Below, piece by piece: positions 35,346 through 46,100 of a DNA stretch of 64,000 nt. A program made the position numbers and the translations under genes. The stretch is from Meira nashicola (Eukaryota > Basidiomycota > Exobasidiomycetes > Exobasidiales > Brachybasidiaceae): positions 4,340,013-4,404,012 of the forward strand of contig BCJU01000001.1 of the NCBI GenBank assembly GCA_001600355.1, given 5' to 3'. The first letter of the stretch is position 1. Each line of letters starts with the position of its first letter. Below the pieces are notes generated by a model. The model was not told the origin of the DNA. It saw only the letters and a program-made list of their open reading frames with translations, and made no database searches.

Positions 35346-37322
35346 CTAAACATAAGAAGGCACACGATGCAAACTTCCTTCTGCATCTGAATGTGATTGT
35401 ACACTTGTAGGTCTTGATGAACGATAAGACATTTGACGAGATAAAGAACGCATTTGATTCTTTACTGAATCATCATCTGATCCATGTAAATGTTCTTGCT
35501 CTTCTTCGATATCATGATTATCTTTTTTAGGAGATTGTTGATTTTTCTGCTTTTCGATATCATCACTACTTGTTGGATCAGATTCGATTTCTCGAATGGC
35601 TTCCTTTATTTCTTCTGCGTCTTGTGAACCTGGATTGAGCATACTTTGCAACAACTTATCAGCTTCTGCAGCGTATCGACAACGTTTACGAATTTTAGGA
35701 CCATATTTATAGAAATACCAAGGAGCAGGAACGAAGATTAAAGCCAAAAAGGCAGCAATTCCTGGCCCAACGTGAATTCCACATGATTCGGTAGGACATT
35801 TGCCGTTTGGTCCACCTGGATTGTACATGTATGGAGCTAAAATTGGAAAAGCAGCACCTAAAACACTTCTAACTGTACAAGAAGCAGCTAAAACTGCAGC
35901 TGCATATAAAAGATAAGCGTCAATAAGGTAAGATTGAAGTGAAATAAAGATTAAAACCATTCCAAAACCAGCAGGAGCTGAAAAGATTATTGGAACGATC
36001 CAATGAATTGAAGGAAAATCAGTCGCAGAAAAGACAGCTAAACCGAAAACCAAAGCGACTGCACCTATCATTGCTTGTGGCATTCTTTCTTCCGGTGGTG
36101 CCATTATTCCTCCGTATTCGTCAACTTTTTTCGAATAAGCTGGATTTACCCAAATTAATTGTAATACGATTCCAAACATGAAACCTATCATGATTCCTAA
36201 GAATGCTAATCCACCAATTCCCGGACTCCATCCTCTTACTTGTTCGAATACGATTGGAAATGCAGAAAAGAAAGAATATAAGATTGCATAGACGACTGCT
36301 TGATAAAGACTTAGAAGTAAAACGATTGGTTCATAAATGAGCAAAAGCCAAGGTCGAATAAGTGCCACTTTGAAGAGATGCGATAAACTGACATCCTTTC
36401 CTATATCTGGTTTGGATAAATATAGTTTACCGGTAACTTTTGATAAAAGTGCAGCTCTCTTTCTTAATAAAACTGGAGCATATGTTTCTGGATTCATAAA
36501 TATTCCCATTACCGTAACCACGCCAGCATAAATTGCAACTAAACCCATTAACCATTTCCAACCTGCTGATTCGCCCAAAAAGCCACCTATGATCGGACCG
36601 ATTGCAGGACCTAAGAAAGGACAAGAAGCGTATAAAGTGATTGCTAAACCTCTTTCTTTTGCACGAAAAACGTCTGCTAAACTTCCACCTGCGTTTGTTA
36701 AAGGACTTGAACCAAAAGCGCCAGCCAAAAAACGAAAGGTTACTAGAGCTGCAATATTTGGACTTGCGATCGAAACTGCATTCCAAAGGGTAAAGAAAGC
36801 AAAAGAGATTAAAAGGCATGCTCTTCTACCGTAAACTTCAGAAATTGGAGACCAAAATAAAGGTCCTAAAGCGAATCCTAAAACGTATAAAGAAATACCA
36901 AGAGTGATTACAATTTCACTTCCACCTAATTCTTCTTTAATTGATCGAACTGCACCTGAATATGCCGAAGAAGTGAATGAAATACATAAAGTACTAAAAC
37001 TTGCATAAAAACATAAAACCCATTTCATAGTTGTTGCCATTTCAAGTGGATTTTCCGGATCATCTTCAATCCAAGTAACTTGAAATGGATCTTCTTTTGT
37101 TCCTTTTCCTTCATATTTATGTTTTATAATACGTTCAAAAGGTGTAACTTTATATGCCCATGGCTTTTTGGCTAATGTGAATTGATCATATTCAATTCCT
37201 TCCACTCCGTGATCATCATTGGATGTAGGATATGATTTATCTTCAAAAGGCGTATTTGAACGACCTGTATGTTCTACAGTTATATCATCGCCATGGGCAG
37301 AATTCCTTCTCTTGTCAGCCAT
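35346..37322 (-). CDS. MFS drug:H+ antiporter-type exporter (DHA1)
   Basis: The product has 658 residues with a charged N-terminus of about 105 residues, 12 helices and a Ser/Asp-rich C-terminal tail of about 110. The DHA1 signature between helices 2 and 3, WSPISEVYGRRACLL, and the helix 5 region CPFLGPAIGPIIGGFLGE are clear, as is NPLEMATTMKW before helix 1. Members export drugs, polyamines or toxins from the cell across the plasma membrane by proton exchange. Substrate unknown. Convergent with the 34365 gene, 134 bp apart. Confidence 0.93.
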   Translation of the reverse strand: MADKRRNSAHGDDITVEHTGRSNTPFEDKSYPTSNDDHGVEGIEYDQFTLAKKPWAYKVTPFERIIKHKYEGKGTKEDPFQVTWIEDDPENPLEMATTMKWVLCFYASFSTLCISFTSSAYSGAVRSIKEELGGSEIVITLGISLYVLGFALGPLFWSPISEVYGRRACLLISFAFFTLWNAVSIASPNIAALVTFRFLAGAFGSSPLTNAGGSLADVFRAKERGLAITLYASCPFLGPAIGPIIGGFLGESAGWKWLMGLVAIYAGVVTVMGIFMNPETYAPVLLRKRAALLSKVTGKLYLSKPDIGKDVSLSHLFKVALIRPWLLLIYEPIVLLLSLYQAVVYAILYSFFSAFPIVFEQVRGWSPGIGGLAFLGIMIGFMFGIVLQLIWVNPAYSKKVDEYGGIMAPPEERMPQAMIGAVALVFGLAVFSATDFPSIHWIVPIIFSAPAGFGMVLIFISLQSYLIDAYLLYAAAVLAASCTVRSVLGAAFPILAPYMYNPGGPNGKCPTESCGIHVGPGIAAFLALIFVPAPWYFYKYGPKIRKRCRYAAEADKLLQSMLNPGSQDAEEIKEAIREIESDPTSSDDIEKQKNQQSPKKDNHDIEEEQEHLHGSDDDSVKNQMRSLSRQMSYRSSRPTSVQSHSDAEGSLHRVPSYV

Positions 37323-37870
37323 ATCATATAGTTATTTTTGGGTTGGTTGATGATGTATAAAGAGAAAAAGCCATACTGATCGAATCTTGACGCATGTTTA
37401 TACGATTCGGCATCTAGTAAAGGTTATTATTGCCGGTGATCAAATAAAGAATAAGCGTCGAATGCAGGATTGATCCCTTGTTCTATAGGAGCATTCCCCA
37501 CTACTGCCCTAGAATAAGAACGGATAAATTAGGTGCATCTTTAGGCGTTTTTGTTTTTGCATTTTCCGATCCGTGTACGCAGCGCAAAAACACAGTGAAA
37601 ATGCAAATTTTCTAACAGAAGCTTACGAAAAAAGCGTTATAATTATTGAAAAATGCATTTAAACGGAGATAGAGTGAACTTTTTTATTTCATTTTTTTGT
37701 CATCTTTTTTGTTTAAATCGTTTAAAGTACTCCCAGTCCCAGAATCTTTATTGTGGGTGCATACTCATTACGCGCTATTTTAGACTCGTCGAACCACACA
37801 GTTTCCTTGCTTCTTTTTTTTGGTGAGAAAGACCTTTCGCATTTATTCGGCCGCGTGGGCAAGGTCCGAG

Positions 37871-37903
37871 ATGTATGTATGTATGTATGTATGTATGTAT
37901 GTA
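37871..37903. repeat. (ATGT)n microsatellite
   Basis: About eight perfect units. Confidence 0.95.
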
Positions 37904-38184
37904 CATAAACATACTTTCCGCTAGTATCGGCAGAGAAACCTAGACTGAAGATAATGTTGCTTCTGTCAGACATCCTGACAATTTGATCATCTCTCAAAAT
38001 AGAACAATACTTGAGCGCTTTGATCATGACGGGCGCAATAATTTTCCCGTTTGTTCCCCGCATTTCATAAATCAAACATTGGCCTCAAACTCTAAAGCGA
38101 AAAGAAAAAACCTAAAACTCGACGCGTTGATTAAAAAGGTGAGACTCAGCATTTGGTATGTAGAAAAGGCATAACATGCTCGAT

Positions 38185-38204
38185 TATCATCATCATCATC
38201 ATCA
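38185..38204. repeat. (ATC)n microsatellite in the leader of the Ada-like gene
   Basis: About six units ending 12 bases before the ATG at 38217. Confidence 0.9.
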
Positions 38205-38216
38205 CTAGACCAAATT

Positions 38217-38927
38217 ATGACCAACCTTGATACGATCTCAGCTGATATCATTTCAAAATTCATACAAGATGCACTACAATCATCTCTCCTTCAAAACACA
38301 TTAAATCCGAATGAATGCAGTCTAGAACAAGTGAATCTTACAGCAACAACTTGTAGTAGTACATGGTCGGACATCTTTGAGACTGGGATTGAAGATGTAC
38401 TTACCGCACAACAATCGCATCAAAGCGCATCCACAACCTCTTCTCCTTGTGATAAAGATGAGGACATCCTTTGGCAAGCTGTATTAGACAAAAATCCATT
38501 AGCAAGTAATTCATTCGTTTATTGTGTAAAGACAACCAAGATATATTGTCGATCAACATGTGCTTCACGTAGACCAAAAAGAGATAATATACTATTTGCA
38601 AATAATGCAAAAGAAGCAGAAAGACTAGGATATCGTGCTTGTATGCGCTGTAATCCGAACGAAAAAATTGATCCTTTTGCTTTTAAAAGACAAAAGATGG
38701 TTTTGGAAATTCAACATAAATTAATCACACCGAAGTCAAGATCTTCCTCATCATCATCTATGCCTTCTTCTTCTTCAAACAAAGAGCGAAAACGAAAAGG
38801 TGCAGAAACCAATATAAAAACTATTGCTTCAGAAATGGGCGTAAGCGTTTGGCATTTACACAAAGTATTCAAACGAGAGACGGGATTATCACCCGAACAA
38901 TGGTTAACAAAAGAGGCAAAGCAATAA
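38217..38927 (+). CDS. Ada-type methylphosphotriester-DNA sensor with AraC helix-turn-helix
   Basis: The product has 236 residues. Residues 84-148 form an Ada zinc-binding domain: WQAVLDKNPLASNSFVYCVK, then YCRSTCASRRPKRDN and GYRACMRCNP. Cys 111, 115, 142 and 145 keep exactly the 4-27-3 spacing of E. coli Ada (38, 42, 69, 72), where Cys38 takes a methyl group from DNA phosphotriesters. Residues 195-232 are an AraC-type helix-turn-helix (IKTIASEMGVSVWHLHKVFK). The O6-methylguanine transferase half of bacterial Ada is absent. The likely role is sensing alkylated DNA and activating repair genes, as in fungal and Bacillus AdaA-type proteins. The N-terminal 80 residues are unrelated. The serine tract at 174-187 separates the two domains. 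Confidence 0.92.
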   Translation: MTNLDTISADIISKFIQDALQSSLLQNTLNPNECSLEQVNLTATTCSSTWSDIFETGIEDVLTAQQSHQSASTTSSPCDKDEDILWQAVLDKNPLASNSFVYCVKTTKIYCRSTCASRRPKRDNILFANNAKEAERLGYRACMRCNPNEKIDPFAFKRQKMVLEIQHKLITPKSRSSSSSSMPSSSSNKERKRKGAETNIKTIASEMGVSVWHLHKVFKRETGLSPEQWLTKEAKQ

Positions 38928-39237
38928 TATATCCTTATCTTCATCTGTATCATATAGTCATCAGTATTGTATTCTATAATCCTTTTCCGTGGGGAGAATT
39001 AATATGAAGCGGGGCTTTTCCTGCTGCATGAGCATGTGTGTGGTGTGTGGTGTGTTGGCGTGTGCCTGAATCGTGCCGACGCACTTAGTCTAAATTCAAT
39101 TTTTGTTACAGTAGCGCGGAAAGAGCAGAGCTTATTTAACTACGATCATCGTCAATAAATGCAATAGTGGACGATGGAGACTATTACATGATAGGGTCTC
39201 ATTGATCTCTCTCTCAAATCAAAAATATCCGCACAAT
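38928..39237. other. Intergenic region
   Basis: It includes a short GT-rich stretch near 39035-39065. Nothing else seen. Confidence 0.5.
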
Positions 39238-41211
39238 ATGGTTGCTCCACAAAGACCAACAAAGAGGGCTAAAATTGCAGTTGCTTGTCAAAGATGCAGA
39301 GTACGTAAAGTTCGATGTGATGGCACACGACCGACATGTTTACAATGTATGATAGGTCAAACGGATTGTTCATGGCCAAGCGAAGTGAGTACAAATATTA
39401 ATCCGGATGGAACACAGTACAAAACATCTCTAAATCCTTCTAATAATGATGAATTTTCAATTCAAATACCCACTGCTCCTTCGACTACATTAAACAATCA
39501 AACGCCTACAATGACATCCGATTTCACACCTGGCAATGTACCAATCACACCTTTCGGATACGAAGCAGGACAACAACAACAAAACGCTACACAATACTCT
39601 GGCACAGCTCCACAACAACAAAGTTTTAGTCCTCCCAATAATGCACACGTAGAAGATTTTAATAGTTTGCAATGGATGATGAATCAATTGAGCGGATCGG
39701 CATATGAATCAGAACAATCTGCACTTCAACCAAGTCCATCTTCCTCGAACACAAGTGCAGATACAACTTCTCAAGCTGCTCGTCGTCAACATTCTTCAAG
39801 CACTTTACAAAAGTTAAGCAATCTTTCTTGGCAAGAGCTTTACTCAAGAGTGTATGGAACTTATGCCAGGTATTTAGTCGATGTTAATAGCACTCCAAAC
39901 GCAAACGGAAATGAGGACCTTCGAGCATCTTCTATAGCAGGCTCATTAGATGAGCTACATAGATCACACAACTCAGACCAAAAAGCTTTATCTGATGCTG
40001 CTCGTGCGCTAGCTATCCGATTTCAAGGATTAGAAGAAGTAGACAGTCATGATTCACAACGTCATCAAGTACAAAAGTGCATGGACGATACTTTGCAACA
40101 CGTTGGCTCTATATTACGCAATCCTACTCAACATGGTATCTTGGCTTTAGCGATGATGTCTTGGCTACTCTATATGGAAAGTGAAGTTCAAACGTCATTC
40201 TCGTATTGTACCATTGCGGCATCACAATGTGCTTTATTACCCCAATCGCTACAAACACAAGCTGGAATTCATTCAGGAGCTTGGGTATTGTATGATTTGA
40301 TTGGAGAAATGATTTTACGTTCGGGAACGCAAACTTCAGATCTTTGGCTAGATTTACATCAAAAAGCGTTTGTCACACAAGATGATTCGGATGATACATC
40401 TGCATTAATCTCTGCCGGTATTGCTGTTCAAAGTGCTGCTGTTGGTATTCATCAACTTGTTTCGTCTGCATTCAAAGAGCACAGTAACAGCAATCATCAA
40501 TCTCAACTCGATTTGAATCTCACATCTTCACAACTTGCCAAACCGATCTTGCAGGAAATTGCAAATATTTACGCAAAACTTGATCTGCCTTTTGCAATCC
40601 TTACATCAGATCACCTCTCACGTCTTGATGATATCGAACAAGGAGCAAGTCAAGCGTACGAAGCATTAAGTGCATCCGCTCTCTTTAGCGTTTCGAACTT
40701 CACACAGCACGATCAAACAGGTCATGGGGCAGTATTTTTAGCCCTTCATGTAAAGTATGAAGCAACGATGTGCTTTATTTATCAACTTCGAGCATATTCA
40801 TTAACCGACGAACAAGAACGTAGGGATGCAATTGCTACTTCAGCAAGCGCTGCAAGATCTTTAGCTGATGATTTAGTCGTAGCAGAAGCTATGGCACCTT
40901 GGGCAATTGCTGCGAATCCTTCGTTAGATCGTTATATCTTCTTGGGAGCATTAAGTATTCTTATTTCTTTTAAAATGACTACGGGATCGTTTAAAATTTC
41001 ACAAAAATCTTCAAAATCTGACGGACATACGCCAGGAAGTAATGCAACCTCAAAATCAGACTCTTCAACGAGAACACGTTTATTGTGCAACGTATTACGA
41101 CAGAATTTTACTGCTTGTCATCAAGCGTTAAAATTGCTCTCAAGATTCTGTTTAGCATCAAATACGTTTTTGGATCTTTTGGATGGAATAACAAAGGTAG
41201 AGCATGTTTGA
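39238..41211 (+). CDS. Zn2Cys6 transcription factor
   Basis: The product has 657 residues from the ATG at 39238 (MVAPQRPTKRAKIA); 12 codons earlier in the frame lack ATG. The zinc cluster uses Cys 17, 20, 27, 34, 37 and 44 (ACQRCRVRKVRCDGTRPTC ... CMIGQTDC). A long Gln/Ser/Thr-rich, probably disordered, stretch follows to about residue 190. The C-terminal half is helical and resembles the poorly conserved regulator domain of basidiomycete factors rather than the classical Fungal_trans core. Nuclear regulator; targets unknown. Confidence 0.92.
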   Translation: MVAPQRPTKRAKIAVACQRCRVRKVRCDGTRPTCLQCMIGQTDCSWPSEVSTNINPDGTQYKTSLNPSNNDEFSIQIPTAPSTTLNNQTPTMTSDFTPGNVPITPFGYEAGQQQQNATQYSGTAPQQQSFSPPNNAHVEDFNSLQWMMNQLSGSAYESEQSALQPSPSSSNTSADTTSQAARRQHSSSTLQKLSNLSWQELYSRVYGTYARYLVDVNSTPNANGNEDLRASSIAGSLDELHRSHNSDQKALSDAARALAIRFQGLEEVDSHDSQRHQVQKCMDDTLQHVGSILRNPTQHGILALAMMSWLLYMESEVQTSFSYCTIAASQCALLPQSLQTQAGIHSGAWVLYDLIGEMILRSGTQTSDLWLDLHQKAFVTQDDSDDTSALISAGIAVQSAAVGIHQLVSSAFKEHSNSNHQSQLDLNLTSSQLAKPILQEIANIYAKLDLPFAILTSDHLSRLDDIEQGASQAYEALSASALFSVSNFTQHDQTGHGAVFLALHVKYEATMCFIYQLRAYSLTDEQERRDAIATSASAARSLADDLVVAEAMAPWAIAANPSLDRYIFLGALSILISFKMTTGSFKISQKSSKSDGHTPGSNATSKSDSSTRTRLLCNVLRQNFTACHQALKLLSRFCLASNTFLDLLDGITKVEHV

Positions 41212-41293
41212 TGGAGGAGAAAAAAGAATTGTATTTTAGACATTGTACTTAAAAAAATATGAAGGAAAGAATATGTACACCACCTATTTCTCT

Positions 41294-42145
41294 TCAGTGT
41301 CCACCTGGAACAGCAGTCACGAAACCTCCATCAAGGTATAAGATTTGACCTGTAACGAAGTTATTTGTTGCCAAGAAAAGGATTGCACTTGCCATTTCTT
41401 CATCTGTACCTAATCTTCCGGCAGGATTTCCTGTTCCTGGAGGAGGTTCAGATGTATCTTCTTTTGCTTTTTTAATCATATCTGCCGTCATTTCAGAAGA
41501 GAACAAGCCAGGACCAATAGCATTCACTCTGATATTAAGATGAGAACGAAAATTGAGTTCATGAGCTAACATTGAAGTTAATGCATTTGCTGCAGCTTTT
41601 GAAGAATTATATGCATAATGATCTTGTGACCATTTTACTCTTCCACTGATTGAAGTTATATTGATGATGTTTGCACTTTTACTCTTTCCCAAGAGAGGTA
41701 AGAAAGACATTGTTGCAAAGAAAACAGCAGAAGTATTGATTTGATATAACTTTGACCAACTTTCAAATGATTCATTGTTTAAATGAGCTTTTGAAACTTC
41801 ATCTGCTGTTAATTCACCTACTTTTTCTCCTAAAAGAGTAACTGGACCTTCAATACCTGCATTATTTACCAAGATATCCAAATATCCTTCTTTGATTGAA
41901 TTTGCAACGTTTGCTAAAGATTCTTTCGAAGAAACGTCACCTTCTATTGGATTTAAAGAACCAATATCTTTATTCTCTTTTGATACTTTCTCTAATAACT
42001 CTTTTCTACGTCCAACGATGTACACTTTTGCTCCATTTGCTGCTAATCCTTTTGCTGCCATTAATCCAATTCCACTTCCTCCACCTGTTACCAAAGCAAT
42101 TTTACCTTTAACAGATAATAAATTTTCACCTAAGAATGATGACAT
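41294..42145 (-). CDS. Short-chain dehydrogenase/reductase, classical type
   Basis: The product has 283 residues from the ATG at 42145 (MSSFLGENLLSVKGKIALV). The frame stays open about 98 codons further upstream, but that part has no conserved sequence. TGGGSGIG cofactor loop, NNAG, catalytic Ser in TSISGRVKW, Tyr/Lys in YAYNSSK and a C-terminal LYLDGGF are present. This is the 3-oxoacyl-ACP-reductase-like/RhlG-type group that reduces ketones with NADPH. It is transcribed divergently from the adenylate-forming reductase at 43103, 957 bp apart, and could act on that enzyme's aldehyde or a related product (inference). Confidence 0.92.
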   Translation of the reverse strand: MSSFLGENLLSVKGKIALVTGGGSGIGLMAAKGLAANGAKVYIVGRRKELLEKVSKENKDIGSLNPIEGDVSSKESLANVANSIKEGYLDILVNNAGIEGPVTLLGEKVGELTADEVSKAHLNNESFESWSKLYQINTSAVFFATMSFLPLLGKSKSANIINITSISGRVKWSQDHYAYNSSKAAANALTSMLAHELNFRSHLNIRVNAIGPGLFSSEMTADMIKKAKEDTSEPPPGTGNPAGRLGTDEEMASAILFLATNNFVTGQILYLDGGFVTAVPGGH

Positions 42146-43102
42146 GATGAAAAAAAGATGATGGTTAGAGAAAGAGAAGTGATGTGCTCTTGAGGATGAG
42201 GTAAAGAGTGCAAATGTGTGATTAGCGAATGATGTTTTCTTTTTTGTCACAAGTTCTTCCTCTCTTTTCAAAGAAAGCCGATGCAGCAGCCCCCCGCGTT
42301 TAAAAAGTGTTAATGTACCGAAATTGTTCGGTAATCTCTGTTCATTTCCTCGGGTGTTTTTGTGTGTTGTACAGGCGTAACACCATACGCGTTCCACGGA
42401 GGAAGTGCATAACACAAAGCTGTACTGCATGTATTGCATAGTTGTTCACTTCCTTCCGTTAGGTATTAGTGATTTCGATCACATAATCAAGTCAAAATCC
42501 TGGAATTACATGATGACGACCTTGTTGAACAAATTATGTGAATCTCAGAGGCTAATTCAGCCCCGCTCCTCTTTGACAAGGCGCGATCAAATAGGAGAGA
42601 TTGATGATGACTATAAAGATTGATTGTGCCAAATTAAGGAGTTTGCGTGCGTGCGCACCACATCACATCGGCGCTGAACTGCGCATTCATGACTGCTTTT
42701 TAATCTTCTCATGGCAATTCAGACTTGAACAACCTTTTGTCGAAGAAAAGACTGAGGAAAGCATCGCATTTATTTTGATTAAATCAAGTCTTACGTGGGC
42801 AGGCTGATGAGCGAAACGCCGGAAACGTAAGAATAAACCCTCTCGGCACGGACCTACAAATGTAGGTGAAGTACTATGAGAAAGTAACTGATGCATATCT
42901 CCTAAACAAAATTTTCTTCTCATCCCGGATCTTTCAAGCCGATCCCAAAAAATGTCACTTTTTTTTCTCTGTCGATTTCGGGGTGATAAAAGATCCGGAG
43001 TAAAACGTAAAAAGGGGTCAGCATATACATTACCATTGAGGCAAAGAGAACATCAATTGATCATGTTTACTCAATACCACAACAGTTCAATGTACGATCA
43101 AG
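42146..43102. other. Divergent intergenic region with structured elements
   Basis: It separates the SDR from the adenylate-forming reductase. Two inverted repeats (42790-42831 and 42852-42867) lie about 240-310 bp before the reductase start. No protein gene seen. Confidence 0.5.
42790..42867 (+). other. Potential structured segment: two stem-loops
   Basis: CTTACGT (42790-42796) pairs with ACGTAAG (42825-42831), with an inner GGC/GCC pairing. A second hairpin is ACCTACA-AA-TGTAGGT (42852-42867). A TGATGA box (42805-42810) and a CTGA box (42888-42891) sit 87 nt apart, like boxes C and D of a snoRNA, but box C lacks the leading purine and the terminal stem is weak. It could be a leader structure, a small RNA or chance. 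Confidence 0.3.
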
Positions 43103-46100
43103 ATGCCATCGAAACATTTACGACGATTGAGTAGAGTTCTTACAGGAAAGGATGTTGCTCCTGCATCGAATCAACAACAATGCGCTTCATGCTCACAACT
43201 TCAATCAGCAAAAGATTGTGGCGATGTTGAACAAACAACAATCAGCCCAACTTCAACGAAAAGTACAACTTCAAATGATAGTCCAACTTCTTCCGTCAAG
43301 ACTCGATCACCCAGTCTTGATAGCATTAGAAGCGTTAATGAGTTGATGGACATTCGATTCAAAGAATGTGCAAATCAACCATATGTATGTTTCCCATATC
43401 GATCAAAAGGAAGAGGAAAGCTCGATTCGCTGGAATTCGAAATGATCACATATGGACAATTGGGATGTATGGTTCAAAATGCGGCAAATAAACTTAACGA
43501 TCGTTTTCCTGCTCGTAAAAAAGGAAAAGGATTAGGTACAGTTGGAATGTTTTGCACTTCAGAATTAAATTTTGTCGTTAATGAGATGGCATTGATTCGA
43601 CTTGGACATGCGGTTTTGATTATTTCTCCAAACAATTCTGCTCAAGCTGTTGTTCATTTAATGGAAACAACTTCATGCAAAGATTTAGTATACAGTCCAG
43701 CTCAAAAAACAATTGCGGAAGAAGCAATTAAAATATTGCAAAGTAGAGGAAGTACGATTCAAAGTCAAGATTGGGTAACGATCAAAGAAGCCAAAGATAA
43801 AGGTGATTCGCCAAGAAATACACAAGTACGCTCAGAATGGTCATACGCGGAAGAGAGCGAAGAATTGTTCTCTTTTACACATTCAAGTGGATCGACCGGT
43901 CATCCGAAACCTATTGGTCGAAGACATCGAGATTTTACTCGTAACGAATGGTTAAGCGCAGTTCATGGTCTCATTCTAGCACCCATTTTTCATACAATGT
44001 GTCATGGTCTTGTGCTTACTGCAATGATGACAAAAGGAAGTGTCATCCTCTTACCATCTTCCCTTCCAATTTCTTCGGCAAATCTTGCAGAATTGTCAAG
44101 AAAGAGTGTCGAAAAGGGATTCACATGCTTATATGCTGTACCGCTAATGTTGAAGTTATTAGTGGATGCTACCGATGGCTTCGATACTCTTTCAAAATTC
44201 AGTTTGGTTTGTTTTGCAGGAGCGGCAGTTCCAAAAGCTTTAGGTGATCTTTTAACGGAAGCAAATGTGAATCTTGTATCGAATTATGGCAGTACGGAAA
44301 CTCGAGTTTTATTAACTTCAAAACGTGATTTCAAAACAGATAAACATTGGGATATTTTACGACCAACGGAATCTTTCAAACCATTTATGAAGATGGAAGA
44401 AGTTTGGAAAGAAGATGAAGAGCCTGTTTATGAATTAATTTGTGACAAAGCTTGGAGAAATCGTGCTTTGACAAATAGACCAGACGGATCATATGCTACA
44501 AGTGATTTGTTCAAAAGAAGTCATACAATCAAAGATGGATATCTTTATTGTGGAAGATTAGATGATACAATCGTTCATTTTAACGGAGAAAAGACAAATC
44601 CACTTCCTATGGAACAAGAAATACGTTCATCACCATTCGTACGTGAAGTTATTATCTTTGGATCAGGTCACTTGCAAGTGGGATGTTTAATCATTCCATA
44701 TTCAGATGATGGGGATAAAGATGAGACAATGCTGATGTCGCAAATTTGGCCTGCAATTCAGCGTGCTAATCAAGAAGCTCCAACTCATTCTCGAATCGTT
44801 CAAGAATTAGTTCATATTTTACCGCATACAACTAGATTTCCTTCAGCAGATAAAGGTACGGTGATCAGAGCAAAAACATTGAAAGCGTATGAAAGTTTAA
44901 TTGGAGAGATTTATAGAATGTACGAGGATGGGAATAACAAGACTATTAAGAATGGCAATCAATCGACAATTCAAAACAAGTACAAAGTCAATACACTTGA
45001 ACGTGCCAAAAAGCTAGCAAGAAGTTGTGTGCTCACTGCATTAAAAGATCAAAAAGGGACAGAGTTATCTATACCAGACGATGATGCAAATTTGTTCGAT
45101 TTAGGATGCGATTCAATAACAGTCGTTCGTATCGGCAACTTAATACGCACCAAAGCCGAGTTACCCGATTCAAAAAGTTTCCGTCCTTATGCTCCTTTTG
45201 ATTATCCTTCAATTAAACTTATGAGTCAATTATTGGTTCAATTAAGCAACGGAAATATAAGGGCTGCCGAACAAGCTTCTCAAAGTGAATCAAAAACGAT
45301 CACAGATATGCTCGATCGATTGTCAAAACGAATCGAGCCACGTCGTCAATCGATCAGGAAAAGCAGGATAGCAAACCTTGAAGGAGATTGTTTTGTACTT
45401 ACAGGTGCAACAGGGGCTCTCGGTGCTCATCTTTTGGTGCAAATTTGTCAAATACCATCTGTTGAAAAAGTGATTTGCCTTTGCAGAGCAAAAAGTCTAG
45501 AAGAAGCTGAACAGCGTGTAGAAGAATCTTTACAAAAGAGAAAACTTGGTTCAGAAAAATCTTTGGCAGATTTAGAAGTTTCAACGAATACAAAGATTTT
45601 ATGTTTAGCTTCGGATTTGAATAAAAGTGATTTGGGCTTAAATGCAAAACAAGGATTTCTTGATGAAATTTTGAATGAAGCAACACATATCATTCATAAT
45701 GCTTGGCCGGTCAATTTCAGTATGGGTATTGCAGCATTTGAATCTAGTCTTAATGGATTGATCAATTTGCTCAATATATGTTCGTTTTCTTATCGTCAAT
45801 TTCCTCCTAGCTTCACTTTTTGCTCTTCGATTTCAGCAATTTCGAATATTGAACCTGATTTTGAATCGGGTACAATTATGGAAAGACTTTCCAATGATCC
45901 AAGACATGCTTCACATATGGGTTACGGTCGGAGTAAATGGATTGCAGAAACACTTTGTGAAAAAGCAACAAAGCGAATCAAAGGAATTCGTTGTATGATT
46001 GCTCGTATCGGTCAATTAGCATGTGATACGAATGCTGGAATTTGGAATGAAAAGGAAGCTTGGCCAGCATTACTAAAAACAGCACAAATTTTGGGTTGTT

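Larger units (their letters stand above)
37323..38216. other. Divergent promoter region with microsatellites
   Basis: It contains a tetranucleotide repeat at 37871-37903 and an ATC repeat at 38185-38204 close to the next start. The open frame across 37722-38075 is built on the repeat and is rejected. Confidence 0.55.

Noticed and set aside
37722..38075. Open frame of 117 codons on the minus strand
   Set aside because: It runs through the ATGT microsatellite (YIHTYIHTYIHT) and has no conserved features.
42146..42439. In-frame N-terminal extension of the SDR at 41294
   Set aside because: The SDR fold begins right after the ATG at 42145; the extension is low in conserved residues and looks like leader DNA.
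42804..42829. Hammerhead ribozyme (CTGATGA ... GAAAC)
   Set aside because: Stem II does not pair directly between the two core boxes and the base at the cleavage position would be G.
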